12,393 bases of DNA from UBA8108 sp965659285. GTDB lineage: Bacteria; Planctomycetota; UBA8108. This document shows, piece after piece, positions 1 to 7,802 of this stretch. The position numbers and the translations under genes are program-made. Within the stretch, counting starts at the first letter, position 1, and each line of letters starts with the position of its first letter. Where the stretch lies: contig CBFHWB010000135.1 in NCBI GenBank assembly GCA_965659285.1, positions 1 to 12,393 of the forward strand, in the 5' to 3' direction. Under the pieces are notes generated by a model that did not search any database, was not told the origin of the DNA, and saw only the letters and a program-made list of their open reading frames with translations.

Positions 1-1
1 C

Positions 2-742
2 AACTATGGAGGCGGCAGTGTGAATGTGCTGGGCGTTGGCGCCGATGGCCTGCTGGCCGACCCGACCGGGTTCGTTCAGCATAAGGGGTCAAGTGTCAAT
101 CCCAGGCGCCAGAAGGGGCCGCATGCTCACTCGATCAACCTGGATGGAAAGGGAGCCTATGCCTTCGCCGCAGACCTCGGCCTCGACAAGGTTCTCGTCT
201 ATCGGTTCGATCCCGTTGCCGGAACCCTGACGCCCAATAAGGTGCCGAGCGCTTCCGTTCCCCCTGGGGGCGGACCCCGCCACTTCGCATTTCATCCCGG
301 CGGAAAGTTCGCCTATGTCATCAATGAGATGGCCTCGACCGTTACGGCTTTTTCCTATGAAGCGAAGACGGGAAATCTTTCTGCTATCCAGACCATCACG
401 ACTCTCCCCAGCGGATTTTCAGGCAATAGCAGTACGGCAGAGGTCCAGGTGTCGCCCGATGGGAAGCTTCTCTTCGGTTCCAACCGAGGTCACGACAGCA
501 TCGCGATCTTCTCGATCGACAGCGCCTCGGGGCGCCTCACAGCTCGCGGTCACCAGGCCACCGGAGGCCGGACTCCCAGAAATTTCGGGGTCGACCCGAC
601 TGGCCGTTTTCTACTGGCAGCCAACCAGAACTCAGACACGGTTGTTGTTTTCCGTATTGGTGCTGGGGGGCTTACTCCCACCGGGAACGTACTCAAGGTG
701 CCGCATCCGGTCTGTGTCAAGTTCCTGCCGGTTGCTGATTAG
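2..742 (+). CDS. lactonase family beta-propeller protein (6-phosphogluconolactonase-like), 5' truncated by window edge
   Basis: The reading frame is open through the left edge (codons from position 2 give NYGGGSVNVLGV), so the GTG at 20 is internal and the true start lies outside the window. About 246 of the roughly 340-380 residues usual for this family are visible. Landmarks of the YbhE/Pgl-type seven-bladed propeller (lactonase family, PF10282) are the N-terminal YGGGSV strand, GPHAHS, GGGPRHFAFHPGGKFAYV, the AEVQVSPDGK strand, GRTPRNFGVDPTGRFLLAANQ and a final HPVCVKFLP strand. These repeats of 'PDGK/FAYV' type are individual blades. Characterised relatives hydrolyse 6-phosphogluconolactone or other lactones, but in this group many members are secreted and their substrate is unknown. 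Whether this one has a signal peptide cannot be seen. The 85 bp to the next gene shows no clear terminator. Confidence 0.93.
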   Translation, partial: NYGGGSVNVLGVGADGLLADPTGFVQHKGSSVNPRRQKGPHAHSINLDGKGAYAFAADLGLDKVLVYRFDPVAGTLTPNKVPSASVPPGGGPRHFAFHPGGKFAYVINEMASTVTAFSYEAKTGNLSAIQTITTLPSGFSGNSSTAEVQVSPDGKLLFGSNRGHDSIAIFSIDSASGRLTARGHQATGGRTPRNFGVDPTGRFLLAANQNSDTVVVFRIGAGGLTPTGNVLKVPHPVCVKFLPVAD

Positions 743-815
743 CTTGCGAGAATACTGAGGTGCAGGTAGCTTACGCAGGCGCGGCTGGCTAAACTGAAAC
801 GGCTGGTTCATTCAC

Positions 816-823
816 AGGGGAGA
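816..823 (+). promoter_or_regulatory. ribosome binding site of the first large paralogue
   Basis: AGGGGAGA lies 4 bases before the ATG at 828. It is a strong Shine-Dalgarno sequence and fixes this start, which also gives a sensible signal peptide. Confidence 0.7.
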
Positions 824-827
824 GTTT

Positions 828-3800
828 ATGAAAAGACAGGTTGTCACGCTGGTGGCGACTTTTATGCTGTCGGTCCTCTCGGCGTATATCCTTTTCGCGG
901 CTGAAGCCCATCGCTATGCGGCTGTTTTTTCTGATGGGGCTCTGCTCGAGGGGAACCAACTCCACCGCTGGAATGACAGACAGAGTGTTCCAACCCTCGA
1001 GGGGGTGAGCCTTATCGATCCCGGAAATCCGGTTCGTTGGCTTCGGGACAGGCGTCTTCGCGAAAAGGCGTATCAGTATTTCGCCTCCAGCTTTGTTGAA
1101 TTTGTCGGAGGGGACAGGTTGCCGGGAAAGGTGGTAGGGGCCGGTTTTGAGGCAGCCGGAGGTGCGGCCTCCTGCCTGTTGGTTGATACCGAGGGAGCCT
1201 TTTCGCATCCTGACGGCACAGGGAGGAAATTTTTTCGCGTATTGCCTTCAAAGGTCCAGCGGATCGTCTGGGGTGGGGCAAAGATCCAGGCGCTGACTCC
1301 CGGCTTTGCCTATCTCCGCAGCGGCCGCCTGGTCGAGTTTCGCCGCCTGCGATGGGGGCAGGGATTCATCTCTCTCCTGCTCAAAGATGGTGTCAAGGAG
1401 TTCTCCTTCGCAGAGCTGGATGAGCTTCACCCCTTTACCGATGATCCATGGGAGATCTACTACAATGATCTCGCTGTTTTGAGCCCCGGGCTTGAGGGGA
1501 GCCTGTTTCGTATTGAGACGGTGGAAGGGCTTGTCGCGACTGCCAGCAGACCCCGTTTCCATGCTGCCTCCTTCCAGTCCCTGCAGGAGCGCGAGCGCTA
1601 CAGCAGGATCAGGGCGTCGCTCGAGGGCCAGCTGAAGAATTTTGACCGGCACAATACCGCTTCGCTCGCGAAGATTGAAGAACTGGAGAAGAAGGTCGGC
1701 GAGGAGCTCAAGAGCCGGGCGGGAAAGCCTGGAGGCAGTGAAAAGGTCAGGTTGCCGAACAAGGCCGGCCGTGTGCTTTCGGACCTGCGCAGACGTCATC
1801 AGCGACGACTCGAAACGCATGATCGGTTGACCGCGAACCTTGAGAAGAGCCGGCTTCTGCAATTGGGGAAGTTGTCGGAGGAGGCGAGGAAGATCCAATT
1901 GGATGCTTTCAGGAAGGACCGTAGTGACCAGCGGAAGCAGATCGTGCGGCAGCATGGCGAGGAGGCGAGCCGGGCTCGAGCGAGGCGTCTTGAGCAGGAG
2001 AAGCGCATGGTCTACTCCAGGAGGGTTCTCAGCAATGAGCAACTCAACAGGTTCTCTCAGGCGGCAAGCGGTGCGCGGCTGATTGCCGCGGTCGACGGTT
2101 ACAATAACTGGCTGGGCGCTATGGAGAGAGCGCGGGAGAGAGCTGAGAGACTTCGCGAGGAGAGGGGTACGCCTGACACCTGGCAGCATATGATCCAGCC
2201 GGCCTGGTCCCTTGATCCGATCTGGACCCCCTTCAACAGGATCCATACCTGCAGTTTCTTCAGACCGGAGGAACTGCAGTTGTCGCGGCTGTACCCGGTC
2301 GCCTTCAAGGAACGTCACTACCTGGCCAAGTCAGCTGGTTGGCGCGTTGATCGAAACAGCAGAAACGCTTTTCTTTCGAGTGCCAATAGAGCCTATGGCT
2401 GGGGTTATTCGGTACATGCCTACAACGAGTTGCACTTCGAACTGGGGCCGCTGGTTACAAGCTTCAGGTCGCGCCTGGGGCTCGACAGCCAGGTAGGGGA
2501 TGGCGGCTGCGTTGTGGGGAGGGTTTTTTTCGGCTCAATAGAGAGGGAGCCTCTTTACCAGAGTCCGTTTCTCGTCGGCAGCTACCAGGCCGTGGATACC
2601 GGTCGGCTGGTTCTTCCTGCCCAGCCCGCAGGCAGCAGGCGTCTGATCCTGCAGGCTGATACCGCGCACGTTGAAGAGGTCTCAGCCGTTGACCCTTTTG
2701 ATATCAGGGACATGGTGGACTGGCTTGAGCCGATGTTAGAGCTGGATCGGGACCGCCTGGCGAAGCTGGTGAGGGATCGAGTTCATCTGAATATTCCTGT
2801 CTGGCAAGACTGGAATCCGGTGTTCAGCTCCGGGGCGACGCGTGAATGGACGGTTGTATTGGAGAGCCGGGGAGAAGAGAGTTTTTTTTCGGGCCTTGAA
2901 CTGCAGGGGGGGGAGCTTCTCCTGAGCCGCAAGATCCAGCCGATGGCGGGGCGTAGATGGCTGGAGGTGGATGTGGGCGAGGCCGGATCGTTGCTCCCGG
3001 ATCCATCCATCCTGACGGTGCGGATCGATGGGAAGGAACTCGATCCGGCTGAGCTGCCGCGGCGGCAGCCCTGGCAGGCAGGCTCGATTCCTTTGCTCTA
3101 CGATCTCGGGATCAACAACGAGTCCCCGGCTACGGTAGAGATCAGTCAGAAACCCGGCAGGCAATTGGTCTGCTGGAGAAGACTCGCAATCGCCAGCAGG
3201 CCAGCTGCGGTTTACGAACTGTCAACGCTTCTGGAGGCTTCCGGCGGGCGTGATCTTAAGCTGACCCGGGCTATCGCCCATGTGGTAAGGTCGAGCCAGC
3301 TCGATTTTGAGGAAAAGAAGGCCGCCCTTCAGCTCTACCAGAGGGGGGCTGAAATCAATTACAGCGTAGCGACTCCTCTTGCCGAGTCAAAGCTCGTTGG
3401 GCGGAAGGATCTCTGGAAAGCGACCGCGAGTCACAATAATACAGAACCTTCCAGCGGCCCTCTGAACGCGTTCGATAAAAATCCGAGGAGCCGCTGGACC
3501 TCAACATTCAGTCAGCACCCCGGCATGTGGTTTACCATCGAGTTCCCCGGGCCGACCTTCCTTGGCGGGGTCCGGTTGATGACGCCTGGCTCCAACGACC
3601 ATCCGGATGGGTACGAGATCTATGCTTCCATGGATGGGGCGAGGTGGTCCGGCGTGCTGGCGAAGGGGGCCGGAACCTCGCCGCTGACGGCCGCCAGTTT
3701 TGCTCCGATCGAAGGGCGGTTTCTTCGTATTGTCCAGACAGGTAAAAAGAACCTCTGGTGGTCGATCAACGAAATCGAGATTCTCCAGCCGGCAACCGTG

Positions 3801-4226
3801 GATGTGGTCAGCTCGATCCTGCTGGGTGAAAATTGGCGCGGGACGGATGGCGATCTCGACCTGCTGAAAAAACTATCCACCCTTCAATCAGTGTACTTCT
3901 CAGGACAGAGCCCCAATAGCGCGGATGCGAGGCTCGCGTTGCGGCAGAGTCTGGGAGCTGTGGCCTTCAACGAGAACAAGCGCCTTCCTTCAATCTCGGG
4001 GCCGGTGTGCGAATTCAAGGTTACGAATAAGACGAACAAGAAGATCAATCTCATCTGGGTCGGTATGAAAGCCGAAGATGTGCCCCGTCCCGACCTGGTT
4101 CCCGGGCAATCCTGGGTATGTCGATCTTACGTCGGCCACAGATGGGAAGCGCGAGTTGATGGGCGCAGGGTAGGCTTTTACGTGGTGGAGCCGGGTTTTG
4201 ACTGGGATGTTGAGAATGAACAATAG
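828..4226 (+). CDS. large secreted multidomain protein, NPCBM + F5/8 type C + VHL-beta-like (tandem copy 1)
   Basis: 1,132 residues. Visible parts: signal peptide at about 1-26 (MKRQ, hydrophobic core, ending FAAEA); beta-rich repeats at about 28-250 built around 'DG/GD' turns (FSDGALLEG, GGDRLPGKVV, and LRSGRLVEFRRL) each closing with a hydrophobic strand; a long K/R/E-rich coiled coil at about 252-446; a conserved block (TWQHM, PAWSLDP, WTPFN, FKERH) at 446-520; an NPCBM domain at about 523-636 (FRSRLGLD, GDGGCVVGRVFF, SPFLVGS, ending VDWLEPML); a beta-rich linker; an F5/8 type C domain at about 860-987 (KATASH, AFDKNPRSRWTS, WFTIEFPGP, FLRIVQTG, SINEIEIL); one degenerate LRR at 991-1047; and a VHL-beta-like domain at 1060-1125. 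NPCBM and F5/8C modules bind carbohydrate in characterised proteins. No catalytic domain is evident, so the overall function is unknown. In the VHL-like pocket W1077, S1100, H1104 and W1106 are kept but the Tyr position is R1087. It is the paralogue of 4395-7802. Confidence 0.93.
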   Translation: MKRQVVTLVATFMLSVLSAYILFAAEAHRYAAVFSDGALLEGNQLHRWNDRQSVPTLEGVSLIDPGNPVRWLRDRRLREKAYQYFASSFVEFVGGDRLPGKVVGAGFEAAGGAASCLLVDTEGAFSHPDGTGRKFFRVLPSKVQRIVWGGAKIQALTPGFAYLRSGRLVEFRRLRWGQGFISLLLKDGVKEFSFAELDELHPFTDDPWEIYYNDLAVLSPGLEGSLFRIETVEGLVATASRPRFHAASFQSLQERERYSRIRASLEGQLKNFDRHNTASLAKIEELEKKVGEELKSRAGKPGGSEKVRLPNKAGRVLSDLRRRHQRRLETHDRLTANLEKSRLLQLGKLSEEARKIQLDAFRKDRSDQRKQIVRQHGEEASRARARRLEQEKRMVYSRRVLSNEQLNRFSQAASGARLIAAVDGYNNWLGAMERARERAERLREERGTPDTWQHMIQPAWSLDPIWTPFNRIHTCSFFRPEELQLSRLYPVAFKERHYLAKSAGWRVDRNSRNAFLSSANRAYGWGYSVHAYNELHFELGPLVTSFRSRLGLDSQVGDGGCVVGRVFFGSIEREPLYQSPFLVGSYQAVDTGRLVLPAQPAGSRRLILQADTAHVEEVSAVDPFDIRDMVDWLEPMLELDRDRLAKLVRDRVHLNIPVWQDWNPVFSSGATREWTVVLESRGEESFFSGLELQGGELLLSRKIQPMAGRRWLEVDVGEAGSLLPDPSILTVRIDGKELDPAELPRRQPWQAGSIPLLYDLGINNESPATVEISQKPGRQLVCWRRLAIASRPAAVYELSTLLEASGGRDLKLTRAIAHVVRSSQLDFEEKKAALQLYQRGAEINYSVATPLAESKLVGRKDLWKATASHNNTEPSSGPLNAFDKNPRSRWTSTFSQHPGMWFTIEFPGPTFLGGVRLMTPGSNDHPDGYEIYASMDGARWSGVLAKGAGTSPLTAASFAPIEGRFLRIVQTGKKNLWWSINEIEILQPATVDVVSSILLGENWRGTDGDLDLLKKLSTLQSVYFSGQSPNSADARLALRQSLGAVAFNENKRLPSISGPVCEFKVTNKTNKKINLIWVGMKAEDVPRPDLVPGQSWVCRSYVGHRWEARVDGRRVGFYVVEPGFDWDVENEQ

Positions 4227-4267
4227 GGCGTTCCAGTCGACATGGCTTTGGGAGTTTCGCCTCCCGC

Positions 4268-4317
4268 GTGGAATCGGCCGCGTAAATTCCACCTCGCTCC
4301 CGGCTGAACAGCCGGGG
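4268..4317 (+). other. two successive hairpins in the gap between the paralogues
   Basis: The first is a perfect 7-bp inverted repeat, GTGGAAT (4268-4274) with ATTCCAC (4286-4292), around an 11-base loop. The second is CCCGGCT (4299-4305) with AGCCGGG (4310-4316) around the tetraloop GAAC, extended by a T-G pair. Neither is followed by a T run, so they are not a classical intrinsic terminator. They could slow transcription, protect the upstream mRNA end or mark a processing site. The inverted repeats are seen directly and the function is a guess. Confidence 0.45.
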
Positions 4318-4356
4318 CTTCCCGGGGAGACTGTAGCCTGTGGTGGTATTCCCGTA

Positions 4357-4362
4357 TAGAAT
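4357..4362 (+). promoter_or_regulatory. possible -10 element for the second paralogue operon
   Basis: TAGAAT matches the sigma-70 -10 consensus at five of six bases and lies 33 bases before the preferred ATG at 4395. No convincing -35 box is seen at 16-18 bases upstream, so this is a weak prediction. Confidence 0.22.
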
Positions 4363-4382
4363 GATCCGGCAACTTGCTTTTC

Positions 4383-4390
4383 AAGGAAGA
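4383..4390 (+). promoter_or_regulatory. ribosome binding site that decides the start of the second paralogue
   Basis: AAGGAAGA ends 4 bases before the ATG at 4395. It favours that ATG over the in-frame TTG at 4374, which lies upstream of this Shine-Dalgarno sequence and would put seven extra residues before the signal peptide. Confidence 0.65.
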
Positions 4391-4394
4391 TTTG

Positions 4395-7300
4395 ATGAGA
4401 CGCTCGGCTGTTAGCTCTATAGCGACGATTCTGCTTTTGACTCTGCCGGTGGAGTTTCTGCCGGCGGCCGAATCCAATCCTTATGTCGCTGTGTTTTCTG
4501 ATGGAACGGTTCTCGAGGGAGAACTGCTCCGTTTCTGGAACGATCCACAGGGCAAACCCGAACTCGAGGGCGTCAGCCTTTTCGATTCAAACAATCCGGC
4601 GAGGTGGATCAGGGATCGCCGGCTGCGGGAAAAGGCCTATAAGTATGCCGCCGAGTCTTTCGTTGAATTTATCGGCGGGGACAGGTTGCCTGGGAAGGTT
4701 GTGAGCGCCAGCTTTGAGACCCAGGGGAGCAGTCCTTCCTATCTGCGTGTTGACACAGATGGAGCCTTTGCCCGGCCCGGAACGGTGGCGAGAAAGTATT
4801 TCAGGGTCTTTCCTTCCAAGGTGCAGAGGATCGTCTGGCGCAGAATTGACAGGCAGGTTCTCACCCCCGGGGTTGCCTATCTGCGGGATGGGCAGACAGT
4901 CGAGTTTCGCCGTCTGCGCTGGGGCGAGGCTTCCGTTTATCTTCTGCTGAGCGATGGGGTCAAGGAATTCGCCTTCGGCGAATTGGCCGAGATCCACCCC
5001 CTGACCGGGGATCCCTGGGAATCTTATTACGATGATCTCGCCATTCTCAGCCCGAATCTCAGGGAGTCGCTGTTTCAATTTGAGTCGGTCGATGGGCTCA
5101 TTGTTACCTCCTCCAGCGGGCGCTTCCAGGCGCTTGGTTACAGCTCTCTTGAGGAGCAGGAACGGTTGGGAAGGGTCCGGGAGACCCTCAAGGGACAACT
5201 CAACAATTTTAAACAGCAGAACAAGGTTGCCCTGGAGAAAATCAAGGCTCTTGAGCTGAAGCTGGATGAGGAGCTGAAAAAACAGGCTGCCGCGCAGACG
5301 CCTGACAAAAGGCAAGAGGACAGGGTGCGAGAGGCTTCGGTTCGTCACCTCTCCCAGATGGAGAAACGTCATCGCCGCCGGTTGGAGTCGCACGATCGGC
5401 TGACTGTAAGCCAGGAGAAGATCAGGCTCAGGCAGCTCAAGAAGCTGCCCGAGGACAAGAGGAAGGTTCAAGTGGAAGCCTTCAGAAGGGACCGTCTTCG
5501 TCAGCGCGAGCAGATCGAGCGGCAGAATGCCGATGAGGTCCGCAGGACGAGAGCTCAGCGTCAGCAGGAGGATCAGCGCAGGATCGACAGAATCAGGGCT
5601 CTCAAGCGGGACCAGCTTAAACGGGCCAGGAAATCCAAGACGGCGGAGCAATTGTTTTCCCGGGTTGACGAATACAATGAATGGCTGGCTGCCATGGAGA
5701 AGGTGAAGGTCAGGGTGGAGATGCTCCAGGGTGACCAGGGAGGACCGGAGACCTGGCAGCATATGGCCCATCCGGCCTGGTCTCTGGATCCGGTCTGGAC
5801 GCCTTTCAATAAGATCCACACCTACAGTTTCTTCAAGCCGGAGGAGATCCCCCTCTCACGTTTATACCCTGTGGTATTCAAGGAACGACACTTCCTGGCC
5901 AAGGATGCCGGCTGGCGGTTGAATCGAAACAGCAGGAATGCCTTTCTTGCCAGCGCCAGCAGGGCGTATGGCTGGGGCTACGCAGTGCACGCTTACAGCG
6001 AGCTGCATTTTGACCTTCATCCCTTGGTGATGGCGTTCCGGTCCCATCTTGGCTTGGACCGGAGGGTCGGGGATGGCGGCTGCGCCATCGGCAGGGTCTT
6101 CCTGGGATCCCTGGAGGGGAGTCCTCTCTACGAGAGCCCCTTCCTGGTAGGCAGCCACCAGGCAGTCGATACCGGGCGGCTGGAGCTCGCCGCCGCAGCA
6201 GAAGGCCGCAAGAGGCGGTTGATTCTGCAGGCTGATACGGCCCACGATGACGGGATCTCTTCCGTCGACCCGTTCGATATTCGTGACATGGTCGATTGGC
6301 TGGAGCCGATGCTTCAGCTCGACCGCAAACGTCTCGCAACGCTCGTGAGCAACAGGGTTCATCTCAATGTTCCCGCCTGGAGAAGCTGGACCCCGACGAT
6401 CGGCGCTGCAGCCGTGTGCGATTGGCGGGTTGTATTCGAGAACCGGGGAGAAGGATATTTCTTTCCGGCTCTTTCCCTGCAGGGCGCGCCCGTTATTCTC
6501 AGCCGAACAGTTCAGCCTTCTGAGGCGAGAAAATGGTTACAGGTCGATATGAGCCAGGTCAATGTTCTGCGCCCCGATGCTTCACGGCTCGTGGTCCGGC
6601 TAGATGGAAAGGAGCTTGAGCCGGCGGAGTTGCCCCGGCGGCAGCCCTGGCAGGTGGGTTCGATTCCTTTGCTCTACGACCTGGGGGTTAACAGGGATGC
6701 CCCGGCTGCGATCGAGGTGACCCAGAACCCGGGTAAGGAATTGATCTGCTGGAGAAAGCTCGAGATTGTCAATGGGCCATCGGCGGTATACGAGCTGTCG
6801 ACTCTCCTGGAGGAGGCTGGTGGAAAAGATCTTCAGTTAACCCAGGCTATTGCCCGGGTACTCAAATCAGCAAGGCTCGACTTTGAAGAAAAGAAGGCCG
6901 CTCTTCAGCTCTACCAGAAGGGAGCTGAGATTAACTACCGCAGAAAGGCTCCTGTCGCGACAATTAAGATTCTTGGCAGCAAGGATCTCTGGAAGGTGGC
7001 CGCGAGCCATTCTTCCACGGATGAATTCAAACCTCGCAACGCCATCGATGGAAATCCCGACACCCGTTGGACCTCGCAGGCAAGCCAGCAGCCGGGCATG
7101 TGGTTCTCCGTCGAATTCCCCGGCCCGACTCTCATCGGGGGCGTTCGCCTGAAGGGACAGGGTAACAACGATCACCCTGTGGGCTACCAGATCTTCAGCT
7201 CACTGGATGGGGTTAAGTGGTCGGGTATTCTGGCCCAGGGGGTGGGCTCCTCGCCGGTGACAGAATCTATTTTTCAGTCGGTCGAGGCGAAGTTCCTGCG

Positions 7301-7802
7301 AATTGTCCAGACAGGAAAAACTACCCTGTGGTGGTCCATCAACGAGATCCAGGTTCTCGAGCCGGCGACCGTTGATGTGGTCTCTTCTGTACTGCTGGGA
7401 GAAAAATGGCATGGAGACGATGCAGACCTTGCCGTGCTGAAAAAGGTTCCGACCCTGGGTACGGTCCATCTCTCCGGGCAGCTCAAGAACACCGCCGAGG
7501 CTCTCACCGATCTGCGGCAGAGCCTGGGGTTTGTTGCTTTTGAGGAGCATGAGCGCATTCCTTCTCATTCGGGTACTCCGACCTGTGATTTCAAGGTCAT
7601 CAACAAGACGGACAAGCTTTTGAAGATCATCTGGATCGGATTTGATTCGGTCTACACCCCGTATCCGGATCTGGGAGCCCGGGAGACCTCTATCAGGAAA
7701 TCTTACGTGGGACACAGATGGGAAGCGCAGCTCGATGGACGCAGGCTCGGTTTCTATGTCGTGGAGCCTGGCCTTGAGTGGGTCATCACGGATGAAAAAT
7801 AA
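4395..7802 (+). CDS. large secreted multidomain protein, NPCBM + F5/8 type C + VHL-beta-like (tandem copy 2)
   Basis: 1,135 residues from the ATG at 4395. The domain order is that of copy 1: signal peptide about 1-25 (MRRSAVSS, LLLTLPV, ending PAAES); beta repeats 28-250 (FSDGTVLEG, GGDRLPGKVV, LRDGQTVEF); coiled coil about 252-446; conserved TWQHM/WTPFN/FKERH block to about 522; NPCBM about 525-639 (FRSHLGLD, GDGGCAIGRVFLG, VDWLEPML); linker containing PRRQPWQVGSIPLLYDLG; F5/8 type C about 863-989 (AIDGNPDTRWTS, WFSVEFPGP, SINEIQVL); one LRR-like segment at 993-1050; VHL-beta-like domain 1064-1128. The last 72 residues are identical to copy 1 at 38 positions by hand alignment. W1080, Y1090, S1103, H1107 and W1109 match the pVHL hydroxyproline-pocket residues in identity and spacing. 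The likely location is outside the cytoplasmic membrane. The stop overlaps the next gene by 11 bases, suggesting co-translation. The ligand is unknown. Confidence 0.93.
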   Translation: MRRSAVSSIATILLLTLPVEFLPAAESNPYVAVFSDGTVLEGELLRFWNDPQGKPELEGVSLFDSNNPARWIRDRRLREKAYKYAAESFVEFIGGDRLPGKVVSASFETQGSSPSYLRVDTDGAFARPGTVARKYFRVFPSKVQRIVWRRIDRQVLTPGVAYLRDGQTVEFRRLRWGEASVYLLLSDGVKEFAFGELAEIHPLTGDPWESYYDDLAILSPNLRESLFQFESVDGLIVTSSSGRFQALGYSSLEEQERLGRVRETLKGQLNNFKQQNKVALEKIKALELKLDEELKKQAAAQTPDKRQEDRVREASVRHLSQMEKRHRRRLESHDRLTVSQEKIRLRQLKKLPEDKRKVQVEAFRRDRLRQREQIERQNADEVRRTRAQRQQEDQRRIDRIRALKRDQLKRARKSKTAEQLFSRVDEYNEWLAAMEKVKVRVEMLQGDQGGPETWQHMAHPAWSLDPVWTPFNKIHTYSFFKPEEIPLSRLYPVVFKERHFLAKDAGWRLNRNSRNAFLASASRAYGWGYAVHAYSELHFDLHPLVMAFRSHLGLDRRVGDGGCAIGRVFLGSLEGSPLYESPFLVGSHQAVDTGRLELAAAAEGRKRRLILQADTAHDDGISSVDPFDIRDMVDWLEPMLQLDRKRLATLVSNRVHLNVPAWRSWTPTIGAAAVCDWRVVFENRGEGYFFPALSLQGAPVILSRTVQPSEARKWLQVDMSQVNVLRPDASRLVVRLDGKELEPAELPRRQPWQVGSIPLLYDLGVNRDAPAAIEVTQNPGKELICWRKLEIVNGPSAVYELSTLLEEAGGKDLQLTQAIARVLKSARLDFEEKKAALQLYQKGAEINYRRKAPVATIKILGSKDLWKVAASHSSTDEFKPRNAIDGNPDTRWTSQASQQPGMWFSVEFPGPTLIGGVRLKGQGNNDHPVGYQIFSSLDGVKWSGILAQGVGSSPVTESIFQSVEAKFLRIVQTGKTTLWWSINEIQVLEPATVDVVSSVLLGEKWHGDDADLAVLKKVPTLGTVHLSGQLKNTAEALTDLRQSLGFVAFEEHERIPSHSGTPTCDFKVINKTDKLLKIIWIGFDSVYTPYPDLGARETSIRKSYVGHRWEAQLDGRRLGFYVVEPGLEWVITDEK

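Noticed and set aside
1248..2318. Long antisense reading frame of 356 codons inside the first paralogue
   Set aside because: It lies opposite the coiled coil and its flanks, where codon bias of the real gene leaves the complementary frame open. Its translation is Leu/Pro/Arg-rich without a recognisable domain. A similar frame opposite the second paralogue (4587-5819) has the same cause.
4374..4394. Earlier TTG start for the second large protein
   Set aside because: The Shine-Dalgarno sequence at 4383-4390 lies downstream of it and points to the ATG at 4395, which also gives the better signal peptide.
7642..7791. Upstream extension of the small SRPBCC gene to an ATG at 7642
   Set aside because: It would overlap the preceding gene by about 160 bases with a sequence that has no SRPBCC features. 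The ATG at 7792 is at the gene junction.
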